In this document: piece by piece, positions 12,473-24,341 of the stretch
Layout of the letters: the number at the start of each line of letters is the position of its first letter
How positions within the stretch are numbered: position 1 is the first letter of the stretch
Source of the DNA: Aristolochia californica
Taxonomy: Eukaryota; Streptophyta; Magnoliopsida; Piperales; Aristolochiaceae
Assembly: GCA_029961685.1 (NCBI GenBank)
Contig: JARWKL010000001.1
Location: 58,143,314 to 58,207,313, forward strand
Direction of reading: 5' to 3'
DNA length: 64,000 nucleotides
Position numbers and translations under genes: made by a program
Notes under the pieces: model-generated
Seen by the model: the letters and a program-made list of their open reading frames with translations, nothing else
Database searches by the model: none
What the model was told of the DNA's origin: nothing

Positions 12473-12702
12473 TAGTGCCCCTGATTGAAAATTTATAACC
12501 CAGAAAAAACTAGAAATATTTTTTTTTAGGTTACATATTTCTAATAAATTTTCATATAAAAACCTATTAGTACCTTACTAGGCAATTACATGAAAAATTT
12601 TAATTTTTTTTAAAGAAAATTAAATAGACCTATTAGTGTCTTTTTTAAGGAATAAATAAAAATTAATAATCAATCTCACATATTATCATACTTATCCAAT
12701 AA
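12473..12702. repeat. Dispersed repeat, copy A (partner at 35082-35318)
   Basis: Begins TTAGTGCCCCTGATTGAAAA shortly before 12500 and ends near the ATAATCAATCT motif around 12680-12702. The order of motifs (ACTAGAAATATTTTT, ATTACA, TTAAATAGACC, AATAAAAATTAATAATC) matches copy B in the same orientation. It is probably a fragment of an AT-rich non-autonomous DNA transposon. Confidence 0.75.
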
Positions 12703-15652
12703 AGGAGAGGGAGATAATATTACCTAATTGAGGACAGTAAAGAGTGTTGAGAGGAGGAAAGAGTGTCAAGGAGAAATCCAGAGAAGAAGCAGTTTTGCAA
12801 AAACGAATTAGGTCGAGGCGTCGAACAAATTGGAGCCCGATGTTTTTCCAAGTAGGAGATTTATGGCAGTGATGGCTAGAATGATATGTGTTTCCAAGAA
12901 AAAATGGGACACTGATGAATCTAGGAAAGACCTGGAAAGGCTTTTCTTGTTTTTCCTAGAAAGAGCAATAGTAGGGCCTAAGTTTTCTAATATGCAATTA
13001 TGTAAAATTAGGCATCTATAGAACAAAATCAAAAGGAATTCATGTAAAGAAGCAATTTTGCACATCTAGCTTGGGTCAACTAGTGGAATTCTGGATTTTT
13101 AGGCCAATAAGTTTTCTTGTTATTATTCATAAACTCGGAGTTTGCTAACCCTAATTCTTACTAAAACGTGACTAAACGAATCTATTAGGTTATTCATGTC
13201 CTTTTAGGGCTACAAAACTAGCCCCTTTGTTGATTGCAATGTTTCTTTGAAGAAGTTAAGAAATTAGAAACATGACTCAATCTGGATGCCCCTAATTGTA
13301 AATTGGCAGCAATAAGCTGAATGTCCCCAATTGTAAATTACTATTCGATGAAATTTCCCAAAAAATGTAACTACCCAACCCACCCAAACACATTCCCAAG
13401 TTGACTCAGCAAGTTATAACCTCATGGATCCAATTTGGAAATCCATGTGGGTTACACTAATGCCTTGGCAGCACCAACTAAATCTGTCTTAGGCCCTTTC
13501 CTATACCATTCTGTTTCCTCTCACGAGTTTAAGAGACTTGTGGCTCCCATTGAAGAAACTTCCCAACCCAATGTGATTTATATTAAAATTCTTAAGAAAT
13601 TAGAAAAAACTTCAGGAAGACAATTCCCCCAGTGAGGTTTTTACTCTTTCCCGGATTTTCCTCTAATAAGATCTGGACAAGGAATCAGATCAAACCAGCC
13701 ATTCTGAGGTTCCGTAGGATATCTTCTGACAAACCAATACCTGAGCAGGCTGCAATTTCTTTGCCAATATAGCTCTGAAATAAAGATAGGTGAATGCTGT
13801 TGAAGTCGGCATCTTCCTTTATCGGAAATGAAGCTCACCTGCAACCAATTGCTTCAACATTACGCACCTTCTAAAAGAAGAGAACAAAGCCATCAGGTCG
13901 CAAATGAACTGCATAAGGTGACCATCGATAAACATCTTTTCCTGCCAGGTCCACACCACTTTTCAGAATTCCAGAAAAACATAGATCCCAGAAAATAAAA
14001 TATTCAGTTAACCTCCAATGAAGCAACTCAAAACCATATTAGCAGTTGGATATATGTCTTCAGGCAGAGTTGTTAAGTGTCTGATCCAAGAACATCTCCA
14101 GAAAAAAAGTAAAGAGAGAACAACAATATATCCTCACCGCCAAACTATCAAATCAACCGTATAACAACATAACATAAGTCCTCCCTACTCAAAAATCAAA
14201 CTGATCTTCGGAAAAAAGAAATCTTTCTTTGATCACAGCTTTGATGACCAGCAAGTATAGAATCAAATTACACCCACTGCATACCTGCTATGACCTAACC
14301 AACCTGGACCAAATTGCACCTCCACCTTGGAGTAGAATATTGAGAATGAAATCTTTGGGACACCAATGCACCTGTTAGTGGCAAAACGACCATTGAGTAG
14401 TTGCAGTACTAAACTTGTAGAGAGTAGAGATCATTATAAGCATCATAGTACCAGGTTATCCCATTTTCAGAACTTTAAGAGACCTTCGAAAAATTAACTA
14501 AATTCCAAGGTAATCTACCTTCTCTTGGACATTTGCTTTTTATATTAGTCAGCAAATTAAAAGTACAGGGATATGTGTCGGATCACTTCGCTGGGTTGAG
14601 ATTGGGAATGAGAACATGGCGCCTCACTTCACCAAGCTTTATCGAGAAAAAATGTAACACCCTTTTTGGTACATGATTGTCAAAGGAAAAGTTCTCCCTA
14701 ATACAAACAATATTTGAAGGGATAAACATTGTCAACTAGTAAACCAGAAAAAGCCAGCAGAGAAGAGACAGGAAGACTGGTATTTACAACTCCAAGGTCT
14801 CTTAGTTTTACAAAGTTCCATGTAGGCAACAAACTGAAATTAACCATCCTTGTTAGTTGGTTGAATTTCACCACACTAGGTCAAAGAATGGGCTTACTTC
14901 CGAATTCTACAGAGAAAGATACATGGTATAGGATGTAAAAGGGTGGCCATCAGCTTGATGACTTGATGCTCAGACCATTGAAGCAGAATGAAGCTCTGGA
15001 AATATCCAATGAGATCCTTTCAACTTCAAGCATTACAATAACCAATTGAAGGCCACAACAAGTGTGTCTCCCAAGCTCATGAAAATGATGAGTCCCCAGC
15101 CTTGAGCTGCACCAACTGTAGATTACCTGACCAAAAATGGATCCTAATGCGTTAATAATTGATCGACTACATTAACCATATAGCAATTACTTCAGGTCAG
15201 TGCCTCAAGTTTCAAGGTATCCAAAAGAAAACAATACTAAGGATTTTTTTTCTTAAAGAGGAGAAATTAGAGCCCATGATGGTTGTCTTAGCAGACTTGT
15301 AGTTCCATGAAGCCATCATAATAACAGTTGAGGGAAAGGATGAAATCGTCATGTTTAATTATCAATCCACCACATGTTTAATAAAAAAGAACCAAATTTC
15401 CTCATAGCTGAAAAATGTTTAAAATATCCCTTTTGATCAACCACACGGAGGATTTCGGCTTTCTCACCTCCACCATGTACAACCTATACCAGACATCGTT
15501 TAACAAGAACAAGGTCTTTGCCACCAAAACACCTATTTATACTGTTAGTGCAAATCAAGAGAAGCGCTACAGAAAATATCACCTTTTCTAAAAAAAACAA
15601 AAAAAAAGAGCTCTATTTGAATATGAATAGTGGAACCTACTCTTTATTTAAG

Positions 15653-15821
15653 GCAAGCTTATGTTCCTCCTTTGAAATGGTTTAGTATAACGGCCTGATA
15701 CATAAAAAACCTCATAATCTATATAAAACCATTAAAAGCAAGCTTATGTCCTCCTGTTTGAAATGTTTTAAAACTTAAGGCCTGATACATAAAAAACCCC
15801 ATAGTCCATATAAAATCATTA
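15653..15821. repeat. Tandem duplication just 3' of the MED30 stop (85 bp period)
   Basis: Two diverged copies, about 15653-15736 and 15738-15821, both beginning GCAAGCTTATG and sharing GGCCTGATACATAAAAAAC. They lie about 130-300 bp downstream of the MED30 stop codon, probably in or near its 3' UTR. Confidence 0.75.
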
Positions 15822-15949
15822 ATCTAAAGAAACTTTAAAATTAGAGAGGACTTGCATCCTGTAAGTTCTGGAATATCACCTAAACTAAATACTAATCTAA
15901 TTGCAAAGGCTAAACTAACCTTCATCTTATAGATATCCAATTCCTGCTT

Positions 15950-18900
15950 TCAAACAGAGCAAGGACTTTGCCATGTGGATATGTCTGTTACGAGATTACG
16001 TAGTTGATCAATAAGAAGCTTGAGATGCCTGTTCTTACCTGCAAGTTCCTGCATCCACGGATGATTGACAAGCTTGAGATAGACACAAACATATGAGTGG
16101 TGCTACTAAATCTGGTTTAAAAGATCTAGTCACTAGCTCATTTTTAGTATTTAACATAAATGGCAGGCATGCCCATGAGTACCAAGCACCAGAGCAATCT
16201 AAATTACAAATCACAACGTCTACAATTAAATTAATAGAATAAATCCAACAAATCGTAGGGCATGTTCATCAATACAAAAATTCAGAACGTTTGCAACAGA
16301 GGATATCAAAAACAGATAAAGCTAGCAATTGTTTGATTACCTGTTTATCCAACAATATCAGGTGTGAATAAAATATCTTACCTATCAAATAGAACTGATT
16401 TAGATAATTGGCATAATATACCCATTTACCTGTCCATTTTGAAAGTAATGTGGCAAAATTATCTCCAAATAAGATGGTTGAATTGTGTTTTATTAGTTTA
16501 ATTGTAATGAATAAATTGTTTCGTAATATGTTTAGTAAAAGATAAGTAATTGTATGTTTCGTTGAAATTTCTATACATTTTTATAATCTTAATGCTATTT
16601 TGTAATTTTCAAGATTATTTGAAGATTTTCTTTTTGAAATGGTGAAGGGCTTTATTGCTGGAAACAAAGGGGAAACCCCTTAAAATACAATTGGGAAGGA
16701 GTTTCCAACCACAAGGGAATGGCGAGAAACTCCTTCCTTAGGCAGTTTATCAGACATAATAATGGAAGATCATAATGAGTGCTCCCAAAAGACCAATTAA
16801 TGATTTACATGTTTAATTTCTTCAAATACATAGAGGAATCTCCAAGGTGGAGGATAGATTCTTTCATCCAACTTATGATTATTGCTGAATCTCCATTAAT
16901 GTGCAAGGAGCTTGAAAAATGCTGACTGAAGAGCTTGATGCCTTGGAGAAGAGCTATGATATCTGCCTCAGCGGAGTCACAATGGTGAATAGGACCAAAA
17001 ACAAGAGCAGCACTTCATCCTCATGGTTCCTACTAACACCACTGAACCCTGCTGGACTCAGGTTCCCTGTGGAGCTCCTATCAAAGTTTAATTTCATATA
17101 AAGAAGAGAGGTCGGGAGGGGGAGGAAACCAAGGAGGCCGCTGAGTATGATTTTGGATGGTGAATTTGGAGACCTCTTTCCTATGTTTTCTGATAATTGA
17201 GAGGTGCAGAGCAGGAAGGCTCTTAAAGGTCTTGCCTATATGATTGCAGTCTGATGGATATTTTAAATAATATTGCCAACGGAGCTTGAAGCATGATGAA
17301 ATGTTCTGTTGTTCTTCTCATTCCAGATCATCCAAGGAATAGTGGACAGGACTTGCCTTCCAGAGAGACTTGCCAATTGATGGGAGCTTGAAGGATAAAA
17401 TTTGGATAATGAATTCAGGAAGGACCTCGGAAACAGAGCTGGACTCCAGATTTGTTAACACTTCACCCAGTACAATAGACGACACTGGGCAATGCAGTAA
17501 GAGATGGTCCATGGTTTCCTCAACTAATCCATGTAGTTTGAAAGAGAAGCAAACCAGGCATCCACGTTTTTGGAATTCCTCATAGGTGATAATTTTCTTG
17601 TGGACAATTCCACATAAGAGAGCAGCTTTCACCTCTGGACTGTTGGAGTGCCCAAGGAGATGGTTATAGAGAGATGAAGTGGAGAATGTTCCTGCTGAGG
17701 TGAGAGTCCAGATTGGTTCATCTTTACCTTCTACGTTGAAATGGATTGAATCCAATAGGTTCAGCAACTGTGAGGCATCATTACTTTCTTCATCATTCAA
17801 TCCTCTGACAAACTGAAGGTCCCGTGAGGAACAACCTTCGGAAATAATTATGGAATCAGAAACCGGAGCCTTTCCTTTGAGTAATGTTAAAGAGCCCCAT
17901 GCTATGTGTCAGACTAGAAATGGACTTCATGACCGGACCTGACATAAAATCCGTTGCATGGAAGAATGATGCTCATATTTGAGGATCAATTTCCATATGT
18001 TTGACGTTCTGTAAACAGGAATTTCATTTGGTAGTCCTCGTCAAAGCAATATTTGCTATTCAAAACTTACCTCCAGACAGTATTTTTCTTAGAGGCAAAG
18101 CGCCATAACAATTTCAACAGTAACGCTTCATGAACTAGCTTCATCTTTTTAATGCCCAAGCCCCCAACTTTTTTCCTCTTGCAGACATCTTCCCACTTGA
18201 TTAAGGGGTATCTGAATTCTTCCGACACTCCCAAACACAAGAATTTCTGTTGCATAGCTTCAATTCTATCAATTATACTTGTCGGACAAGGAATTAGGGA
18301 GAGGCAATAGATGGGAATACCTGCTAGAGTGGATTTAATCTGTGATTTCTTGTTCACCAACCTTGACTCAATCGCCACCTACAGATATCCAGTAATATAA
18401 CTAATTCAACATTTAAGAAATAATTCATGATTTCAGGATGCCCCAATTTATGATTAATTTATCAGCTACATCCTCCATTTCAGTAGTCAACTTCACTGCA
18501 TAAGCTGTAGGCCATGTTGGTAATTCAATATGTGAATGTTTATTAATCATAGTACAATAACAACAGCAGTTATTCTGTGACTCTTTATCATGTACATAAT
18601 AATAGCCCACAATGCATTATCCACACTAAAGATTAGTCCTATAGCTTTTGAGAAGCAAGCTTGACGCAGATCCATCCCAGTGTTGCCTCCCATAGAATTA
18701 ATCACAATAACATGGACAAAGGATGCAATACCACATCAGTTTGACATAATATCAACATATTTCTGCTAACGCAGATATTGGATGACTTTTTAGAAGCTTC
18801 AGGTTTTAGAATCAAGATTCAAATTTGAACGCTTTTTAATAACTATTTACAGTTGATATGAGGCAAGAAGAGCAATACATTAAATTTCTCTATTTAATTT

Positions 18901-19204
18901 TAATTCTAAAACACTTTTGAGTACCTTTCTCAACTCAGCAATGTCCTCTTCCAATCTCTTGATTCCGACTTGTTCTGCTTTAGAGTCCATTGCATCATGA
19001 GGCTTGCCCAGTATGAAGTCAATTAACAGGTGTAAGAATTGAATGGGACAAGCTAAATCACTCTTGTGGGACTTGGGTACACCATATTCTTTGGTCATAG
19101 AGAACTCCAATCAAATTCACTAGGCACTGAACAATAATACGTCTAACTCAGACCATCAAGCACTCATTTTCATTCATGAATAAGTCAATATAATATATAT
19201 ATAT

Positions 19205-19239
<35 letters not shown>

Positions 19240-19981
19240 TCTATTATAGAAGCATTCTTGCAACTCCGGTATATGCAATAAAATTAACATCAACTGCCTC
19301 TGAGGATGCAGAAGTGATGCAAATACATGCTATAAACTACCAAACTCGATAATCACGCATCTCCCTTTTAAGTCAAGCTAATTGTAGTGGCATTTACTTC
19401 AAAAACAAGAAAGTGAATTCCACCCCTGCCCTGTGGAAGAGAGCGAAATCCATATATGGAGGAATTTAACTTTTCGTTTCAATTAGATAAGTCAAATGAG
19501 TTTAATTTAATAACATGGTCAGATTTTGTCACACAAAAAAAAAAAGTGTGGCATCACGAAATGTACTTTGTTAGAAGACACCTGGAATTAAATTCACTTT
19601 CATCTCCGGGGTGATTAACTTTCTCTGTACACTAAGTACCACAATGAAGACGAGGCAAACTATCTTCCTCTACAACGCCTATATTACCTTCTGCGAGTTA
19701 GGAATTGCTGCGAGCACAGATCGCAGAGAACCGACCGCAGATTTGTAACGTAGACGTGCTTCGTCCAGAGCACCTCCGCCCATTTCCAGATGGTGGGAAG
19801 AATCTGGAGCATCTCCACCGTTGGATGAATGAGATGCAGACCACAAAGCAGGGTTGCATAGCTCGTCATTCATGGAAGAAAGAATCTGAAATGCAGCTTC
19901 AACCGTATCCTCGAGATGCTTCTGCCCTTTCGCCGCCAATTCTTGAGTGGTTTTCCCGTTTGCTGTGCCTTCCTGTTCCAT
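15950..19981 (-). CDS. MED30: Mediator of RNA polymerase II transcription subunit 30
   Basis: Subunit of the Mediator coactivator complex, acting in the nucleus. Three exons on the minus strand: 19981-19688 (98 residues), 19002-18925 (26) and 16048-15950 (32 plus stop). All introns are phase 0, giving 156 residues. Exon 1 carries [20 protein letters not shown] and the block around [20 protein letters not shown]. Exon 2 is a charged coiled-coil piece ending [10 protein letters not shown]. Exon 3 reads [20 protein letters not shown] and ends [10 protein letters not shown], as in plant MED30. The exon 2 acceptor (CAAG at 19003) is the least certain site; it gives a slightly shorter linker than I recall for Arabidopsis MED30. 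Intron 2 is 2.9 kb and holds a decayed LINE in the same orientation. Confidence 0.88.
16630..18378 (-). mobile_element. 5'-truncated, decayed LINE (L1-type) with RT, zf-RVT and RNase H remnants
   Basis: Read on the minus strand, the element runs 18378 to about 16630. At 18378-18067 is the C-terminal part of a reverse transcriptase ([19 protein letters not shown], then the [14 protein letters not shown] motif). At 17800-17318 is a zinc-binding zf-RVT domain ([35 protein letters not shown]). At about 17090-16910 is an RNase H remnant ([20 protein letters not shown]), followed after a frameshift by [13 protein letters not shown]. Stops and shifts separate the parts. The 3' end, near an AATAAAGCCC motif at about 16650, carries no clear poly(A) tail or target duplication. 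This domain order is typical of plant L1 LINEs. It lies entirely within MED30 intron 2. Confidence 0.85.
19190..19240. repeat. TA microsatellite in MED30 intron 1
   Basis: About 50 bp of almost uninterrupted TA dinucleotides, broken once by AGAT. It lies between MED30 exons 1 and 2. Confidence 0.9.
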
Positions 19982-20769
19982 TTGCGAATTCCCAGAGACC
20001 CTCAGCCAAAAGCCCTAAACCCAGCGATTGAAACCACAACTGCAGACAACTGACCACAACTTTGAGATCTCTTCGAACTTCCTGTACTAGTATCTCACCG
20101 CTACATCGAGCTAGAAAAAAAACGCACACTTCGGGCTAAAAGTATCTTAAGAAATTAAACTAAAATAAAGAGAAATAAGTCTTTTATATAAATACACGAA
20201 TTTGAAGATATCTACCTAGATTTACCATGCCCTATCCCTTATTCAAACTTTAACGAATGAAAAATTATCAAGGTAAATCTCAAATTTTATCAAATTCAAA
20301 TAAGGCATTATCATATGTGCCTAAAATCCAAGTCCGTTTGGATAGGCACTCAACTTCAAATTTCAAATTTTGAACCCGTTAGTCGGATCGGCTTGCGTGC
20401 CTAAGCAACCTTGGGCTGCACACTTAGGTTGCACGCTTGCGTAACATTCTCCTGCCATAATAATACAGAATCCTTTGTCACATTAATTTCCTTGATGATT
20501 GAGAAGAAACAATTACCAAATTGATGTGCTCCCTCAATCGTTTGGCAAAACATACGCCGATTTGGACTCCTCCCAAACTTGTTCGAAAATGTGTCAAGTG
20601 ATATAAGGGTTTAATGTCCCATCACAAACGCCTTCTCCGTTGCATACTCATTTCACATGAACACTAACGTGCCCAAGTCGAAAAACCAATCCTTTGGCTC
20701 CTCCTCGAGTTGCTTCTGATGCACCTTTGGATCAAAATGGATTTGTGCCAAACTTGATGTTTTAGCACT
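19982..20769. other. MED30 upstream region
   Basis: Presumably contains the MED30 promoter and leader (19982 to about 20150) and then low-grade sequence leading into the gypsy-like remnant. The minus strand between 20340 and 20770 has short open stretches but no domain I can identify. Confidence 0.4.
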
Positions 20770-22577
20770 TTGACCACCCCCGATCATATTTGCACCTCCC
20801 TACATGGTGGCAAACTCTTTGGCAAATCTTTTGACATAAAATCCTTCTTTAGGACTTCCTCTTATTCAACATTGACATTCAACCCATTGTTCATCACCTA
20901 CCAAAGGAACAAGAAAATTGGACTCTCCACCTTTAAGACCCCTCTTGAATTGGAGTGCTGAAAGCATTGCCACATTCCCCTTCACATAGTCCTCTACACC
21001 ATAAATTACACAAGGTATTTCCTCATTCGTAATATCTATCATTCTCATATAGGGGATTACAATTTTTTTGTTTTAACAAAGGAAATCCATCCCAAAGATT
21101 ATATTTAAAATCGTCCAAATGAGCTACAACGAAATTTAAAAAGCCAACCCCCTTCCCAACGACAACACGAACATGTTTGGCCACCCCAAGCACATCTTTG
21201 GCTTCGAAATTGACGACCCTTATTCAACTGTATCCCACTTCCCACCTTAAGTGTAATCATCTTGATTCCTCTTCCATGATGAAGTTTTAAGTTGCTCCCG
21301 AATCAACAATAGCTTTTACCTGGCTATCATTTAGCAATGCATAAATAAAAATCAGTTTAGGTCTTACCGATTTCTCAACCATTGCTTGGATTGAGTTGAG
21401 CAATATCAATGAACTAACTCGACATTCTTCAACATGTTGATCGTCATCTGATTGCCCAACTTCATTGTTCACTTTGATAGCATTTAGTAACTTCTTTTTA
21501 CTTGGACAATCCTTCACAAAGTGATCTCCTTCACAAAGAAAACAAGTAATCTTTCAATTTTTAGGATTTCCTTTTTTCGTGTAGTTCTTCTTCTTTTCTC
21601 CATTTTTATAGTTCCCTTTGTCTTTCTCAAAAGTCCGTCTCTAAGAAAACTTTTTTTTGTCGTTCTCATTGTTCATGTTTCTACCCATAGATGTAGTGGC
21701 ATTATCATCAGATTTTCTCTCAAAATCTGTTAACTTATATGTAGTGGCTAGAGCGGTTGCAAGCGTCTTTACCTCCCGAAACCTCAAATTTTGTTGAGCC
21801 CAAGGATGAAGTCCCGCAAGAAAAGAAAACAATCAATCTTTATCAGTCATGTTAGAAATGTTTAACGTTAAATAAGTAAATTACTGAATATACTAAAAAA
21901 TTATCCTTTTTTCCTCTAATGTAGGCAATTCCTTTTGAACTAGGTAACCGACATCTTTGGGAAAGAAATGGTGCTTCAATTCACTCTTGAAACCTTCCCA
22001 AGTGTCAACAGAGTTTTCACCATTCTCAGCATCAACAAACCTCTTTCTCCACCACAAGATAACATTATCAATATGAAACATAAATCATGTACTAATTTTT
22101 ACTTCCTCATCCGTGATATTTGAGCACTGCTCAACTTGATATAAAAAGTTCTCAATCGCCTTCGGCTCTCATATGCCCCCGTACGGTTTAGGCTCAGGAA
22201 TCTTCATTTTCATCTTCATGTCCCTTTCCCATTCTAAATGGTTCACTCGAGAATCTTCATTCTCGTTTGCATCTCGTCAAGATCATTGTGAGTATCCGCC
22301 TTTAGAATTGTAACAACAACATTTACATCATCCTTTTGCCCTTGAACTGCTTCAAGGCTATGTTATCGGGCGTTCGCCACTTCTTGAATTTCTTCCTCCC
22401 AACTTGAGCATTGACACTCCACTTTCTTGAGCCTAAATGAGATTCAATTTTGAAGACTTTCTTCTTACCCTTGTTCACTTGAACCTCCAACGTTGGTTTT
22501 AAGGAAGCCCTTGGTGGAATATCTTTGTTTTGATACCAACTGTTATCACATCCATAAGTATTCAAACACAACCTCAA
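20770..22577 (-). mobile_element. Degenerate Ty3/gypsy fragment (gag, zinc knuckle, protease)
   Basis: On the minus strand from 22577 downward: a primer-site-like TGGTATCAAAAC (about 22537), gag pieces at 22081-21893 (WWRKRF, TWEGFKSELKHHFFP) and 21832-21641 (FLAGLHPWAQQNLRFREVKT), a zinc knuckle CFLCEGDHFVKDC (about 21540-21500), an aspartic protease start KAIVDSGAT (21287-21310), and a protease/linker remnant at 21048-20866 (LSALQFKRGLKGGES). Frameshifts and stops interrupt it, and no reverse transcriptase or integrase was recognised, so it is a dead 5' fragment. The spacing C-x2-C-x3-H-x4-C fits plant gypsy gag proteins. Confidence 0.85.
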
Positions 22578-23182
22578 TCACAAACACAGAAAAGATGAAT
22601 ATAAACATTTTTACATTTTTCCTAATAAAAATATTTACTTCATTGGAAATATTAATTTGCTCTACTTGAAAGACAACATCTAATAGATCTAATTGAGAAA
22701 TTACCCAAATTTCAAATATTATGGTCAAACAACTTTCAATACAACCACTAGAATCCACTAAATCTAAAGGTAAAATTAAAATTTTGAACAAAAACCCTAT
22801 GAGAGATTAAAATTAAAAATAGAACACATTCAATATTTAATCGCTGTTAGAATCCAACCGTAGAACAATTCCCTTATGCCAATGCTTTATTTTGTAATTA
22901 GTAAATCAATATCAGAACAGTATATTCAATAATATTTTATGGAATTTTTTAGAAGATTTTTACCAATTCTCTCATACTCGGAGTGATCGAATCAGTATTT
23001 TCAGATTCCGAGACATATTTTGAGTAATAAATGGACGCCTGATTGCAATATCACGCTACTGAATCGCATGGACAGGGTGGACGGTAAAACTTTTTACGTA
23101 GGGTACCTGTCACAGCTGGATTGATAACAAAGCCGTCTCCTCCTCTCGCCGAAGCAGCAAAAAAACATCATTGTCGATAACA
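22541..23182 (-). mobile_element. Possible 5' LTR of the gypsy fragment
   Basis: Immediately upstream of the primer-site-like sequence, the DNA is bounded by TGTTATC (22541) and GATAACA (ending at 23129 or at 23182). These are inverted LTR-like ends with TG and CA. There is no second LTR in the window to compare with, so the boundary is inferred only from terminal motifs. Confidence 0.35.
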
Positions 23183-24341
23183 AATTTCTCTGCGACGAAT
23201 TAAAGAGAGAGTTGTTGGTTGTTGCCCAGACACGTAAAGGAAGATTAATTGACTGAGATGATAGGGAGAGAGAAAGTGAGAAGAGAGAGCGAGTCGCTTT
23301 AATGATAGGCTGCTTTTGTAGTAAAGGGGTCTTTCAGTTATTGCAGTCTGAGGGACAAAACAGCTCTGCTGTGTTTCAGAATCCATTGCATAAATTTCCT
23401 GGAAAGTTCATAATTTTCTGTACATTCAACAGCAAATCTATCAGACACAGGGTCACGAGGAAAGGTGGGAAATCATCTGTTTTGAAAACAGTTTTGCGAT
23501 TTGGGATGGAAGAGGGTAAAAAATTCAGTCAGAAGAGATACGGTGTAGATTGGGTAATTTGGCTTGCTGGTTTCATTAGTGAATATTCTTCCTGCTCCAG
23601 ATCCTGATATACACTAAAAGCAGCCAAAACTAGTATTACCCAGAACTGGTAATCTCTATTACATTAACAAGACGATGATGTTTGAAGCCATACTGTCAAC
23701 AATAAATTGAGGACTTCAATCATTATTAAGAATGTTATTTACAAAATCTCCTTCAATGCCAAAACTACGCAGTCATACTAAACGAATTGAGAAATTCGAC
23801 TACGCCAATCTCTATACACTCTAAAATTACCAAAAATGAATTTCTACGTTTTCCTTGTTTTATTTTACAACATTGACAGCTTTTCAATTGGCAACGGCAT
23901 AGCTTTTCATCTGAGCAACTTGTCCTGGTTAAAGAAAGATATTTACCCTTTTGAAGAATCTTCAGTTACTGAAACAAACGAAAGCCAATACTGAATTGGA
24001 ACGACAAATTGGTCGTTCCCAGCAGCTTGAAAGCAAACGATGAGTTGCCATCAAGAAATAGGCATATGGCAAGACACTCAATGAATCCAACTTCAACGAC
24101 AAAGAGTGGAGCAACTTTCCCTGTAAAACACCGAGTAACAAAGAATCATTTGCTCCTCACTGAGATTATGCAGGCTGTGAACAAAGCATTTAACGTGCCA
24201 ATGTGTAAATTGAGCTAGAGAGAAATCTTACCGGCTAAACAACACCAGCACAGCAAAGTAAAGAAGATTTGTCCACGTGAGCAAGCCTGCCTTTCCAGAA
24301 TCGTCATCCGTTTTTTATCAAATCCCAATTTTATGAGCTAT
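23183..24341. other. HK3 downstream region
   Basis: No coding family recognised. The part nearest 24341 is expected to be the HK3 3' UTR. Short ORFs at 23302-23607 and 24009-24218 show no known motif. Confidence 0.4.

Larger units (their letters stand above)
12011..15949. other. Intergenic region with repeat fragments, no recognisable gene
   Basis: AT-rich sequence between the NTF2 promoter and the end of MED30. A 230 bp repeat at 12473-12702 recurs at 35.1 kb, and a tandem duplication lies at 15653-15821. The ORFs around 12.8-13.8 kb have no recognisable domains. Part of 14-15.9 kb may be MED30 3' UTR, but no polyadenylation site could be fixed. Confidence 0.45.

Noticed and set aside
13435..13844. 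Two ORFs of about 66 codons, one on each strand, between NTF2 and MED30
   Set aside because: No family resemblance and no coherent exon structure; probably chance.
16919..17101. Plus-strand 60-codon ORF in MED30 intron 2
   Set aside because: The minus strand of the same bases encodes a recognisable RNase H remnant of the LINE, so the plus-strand frame is a shadow.
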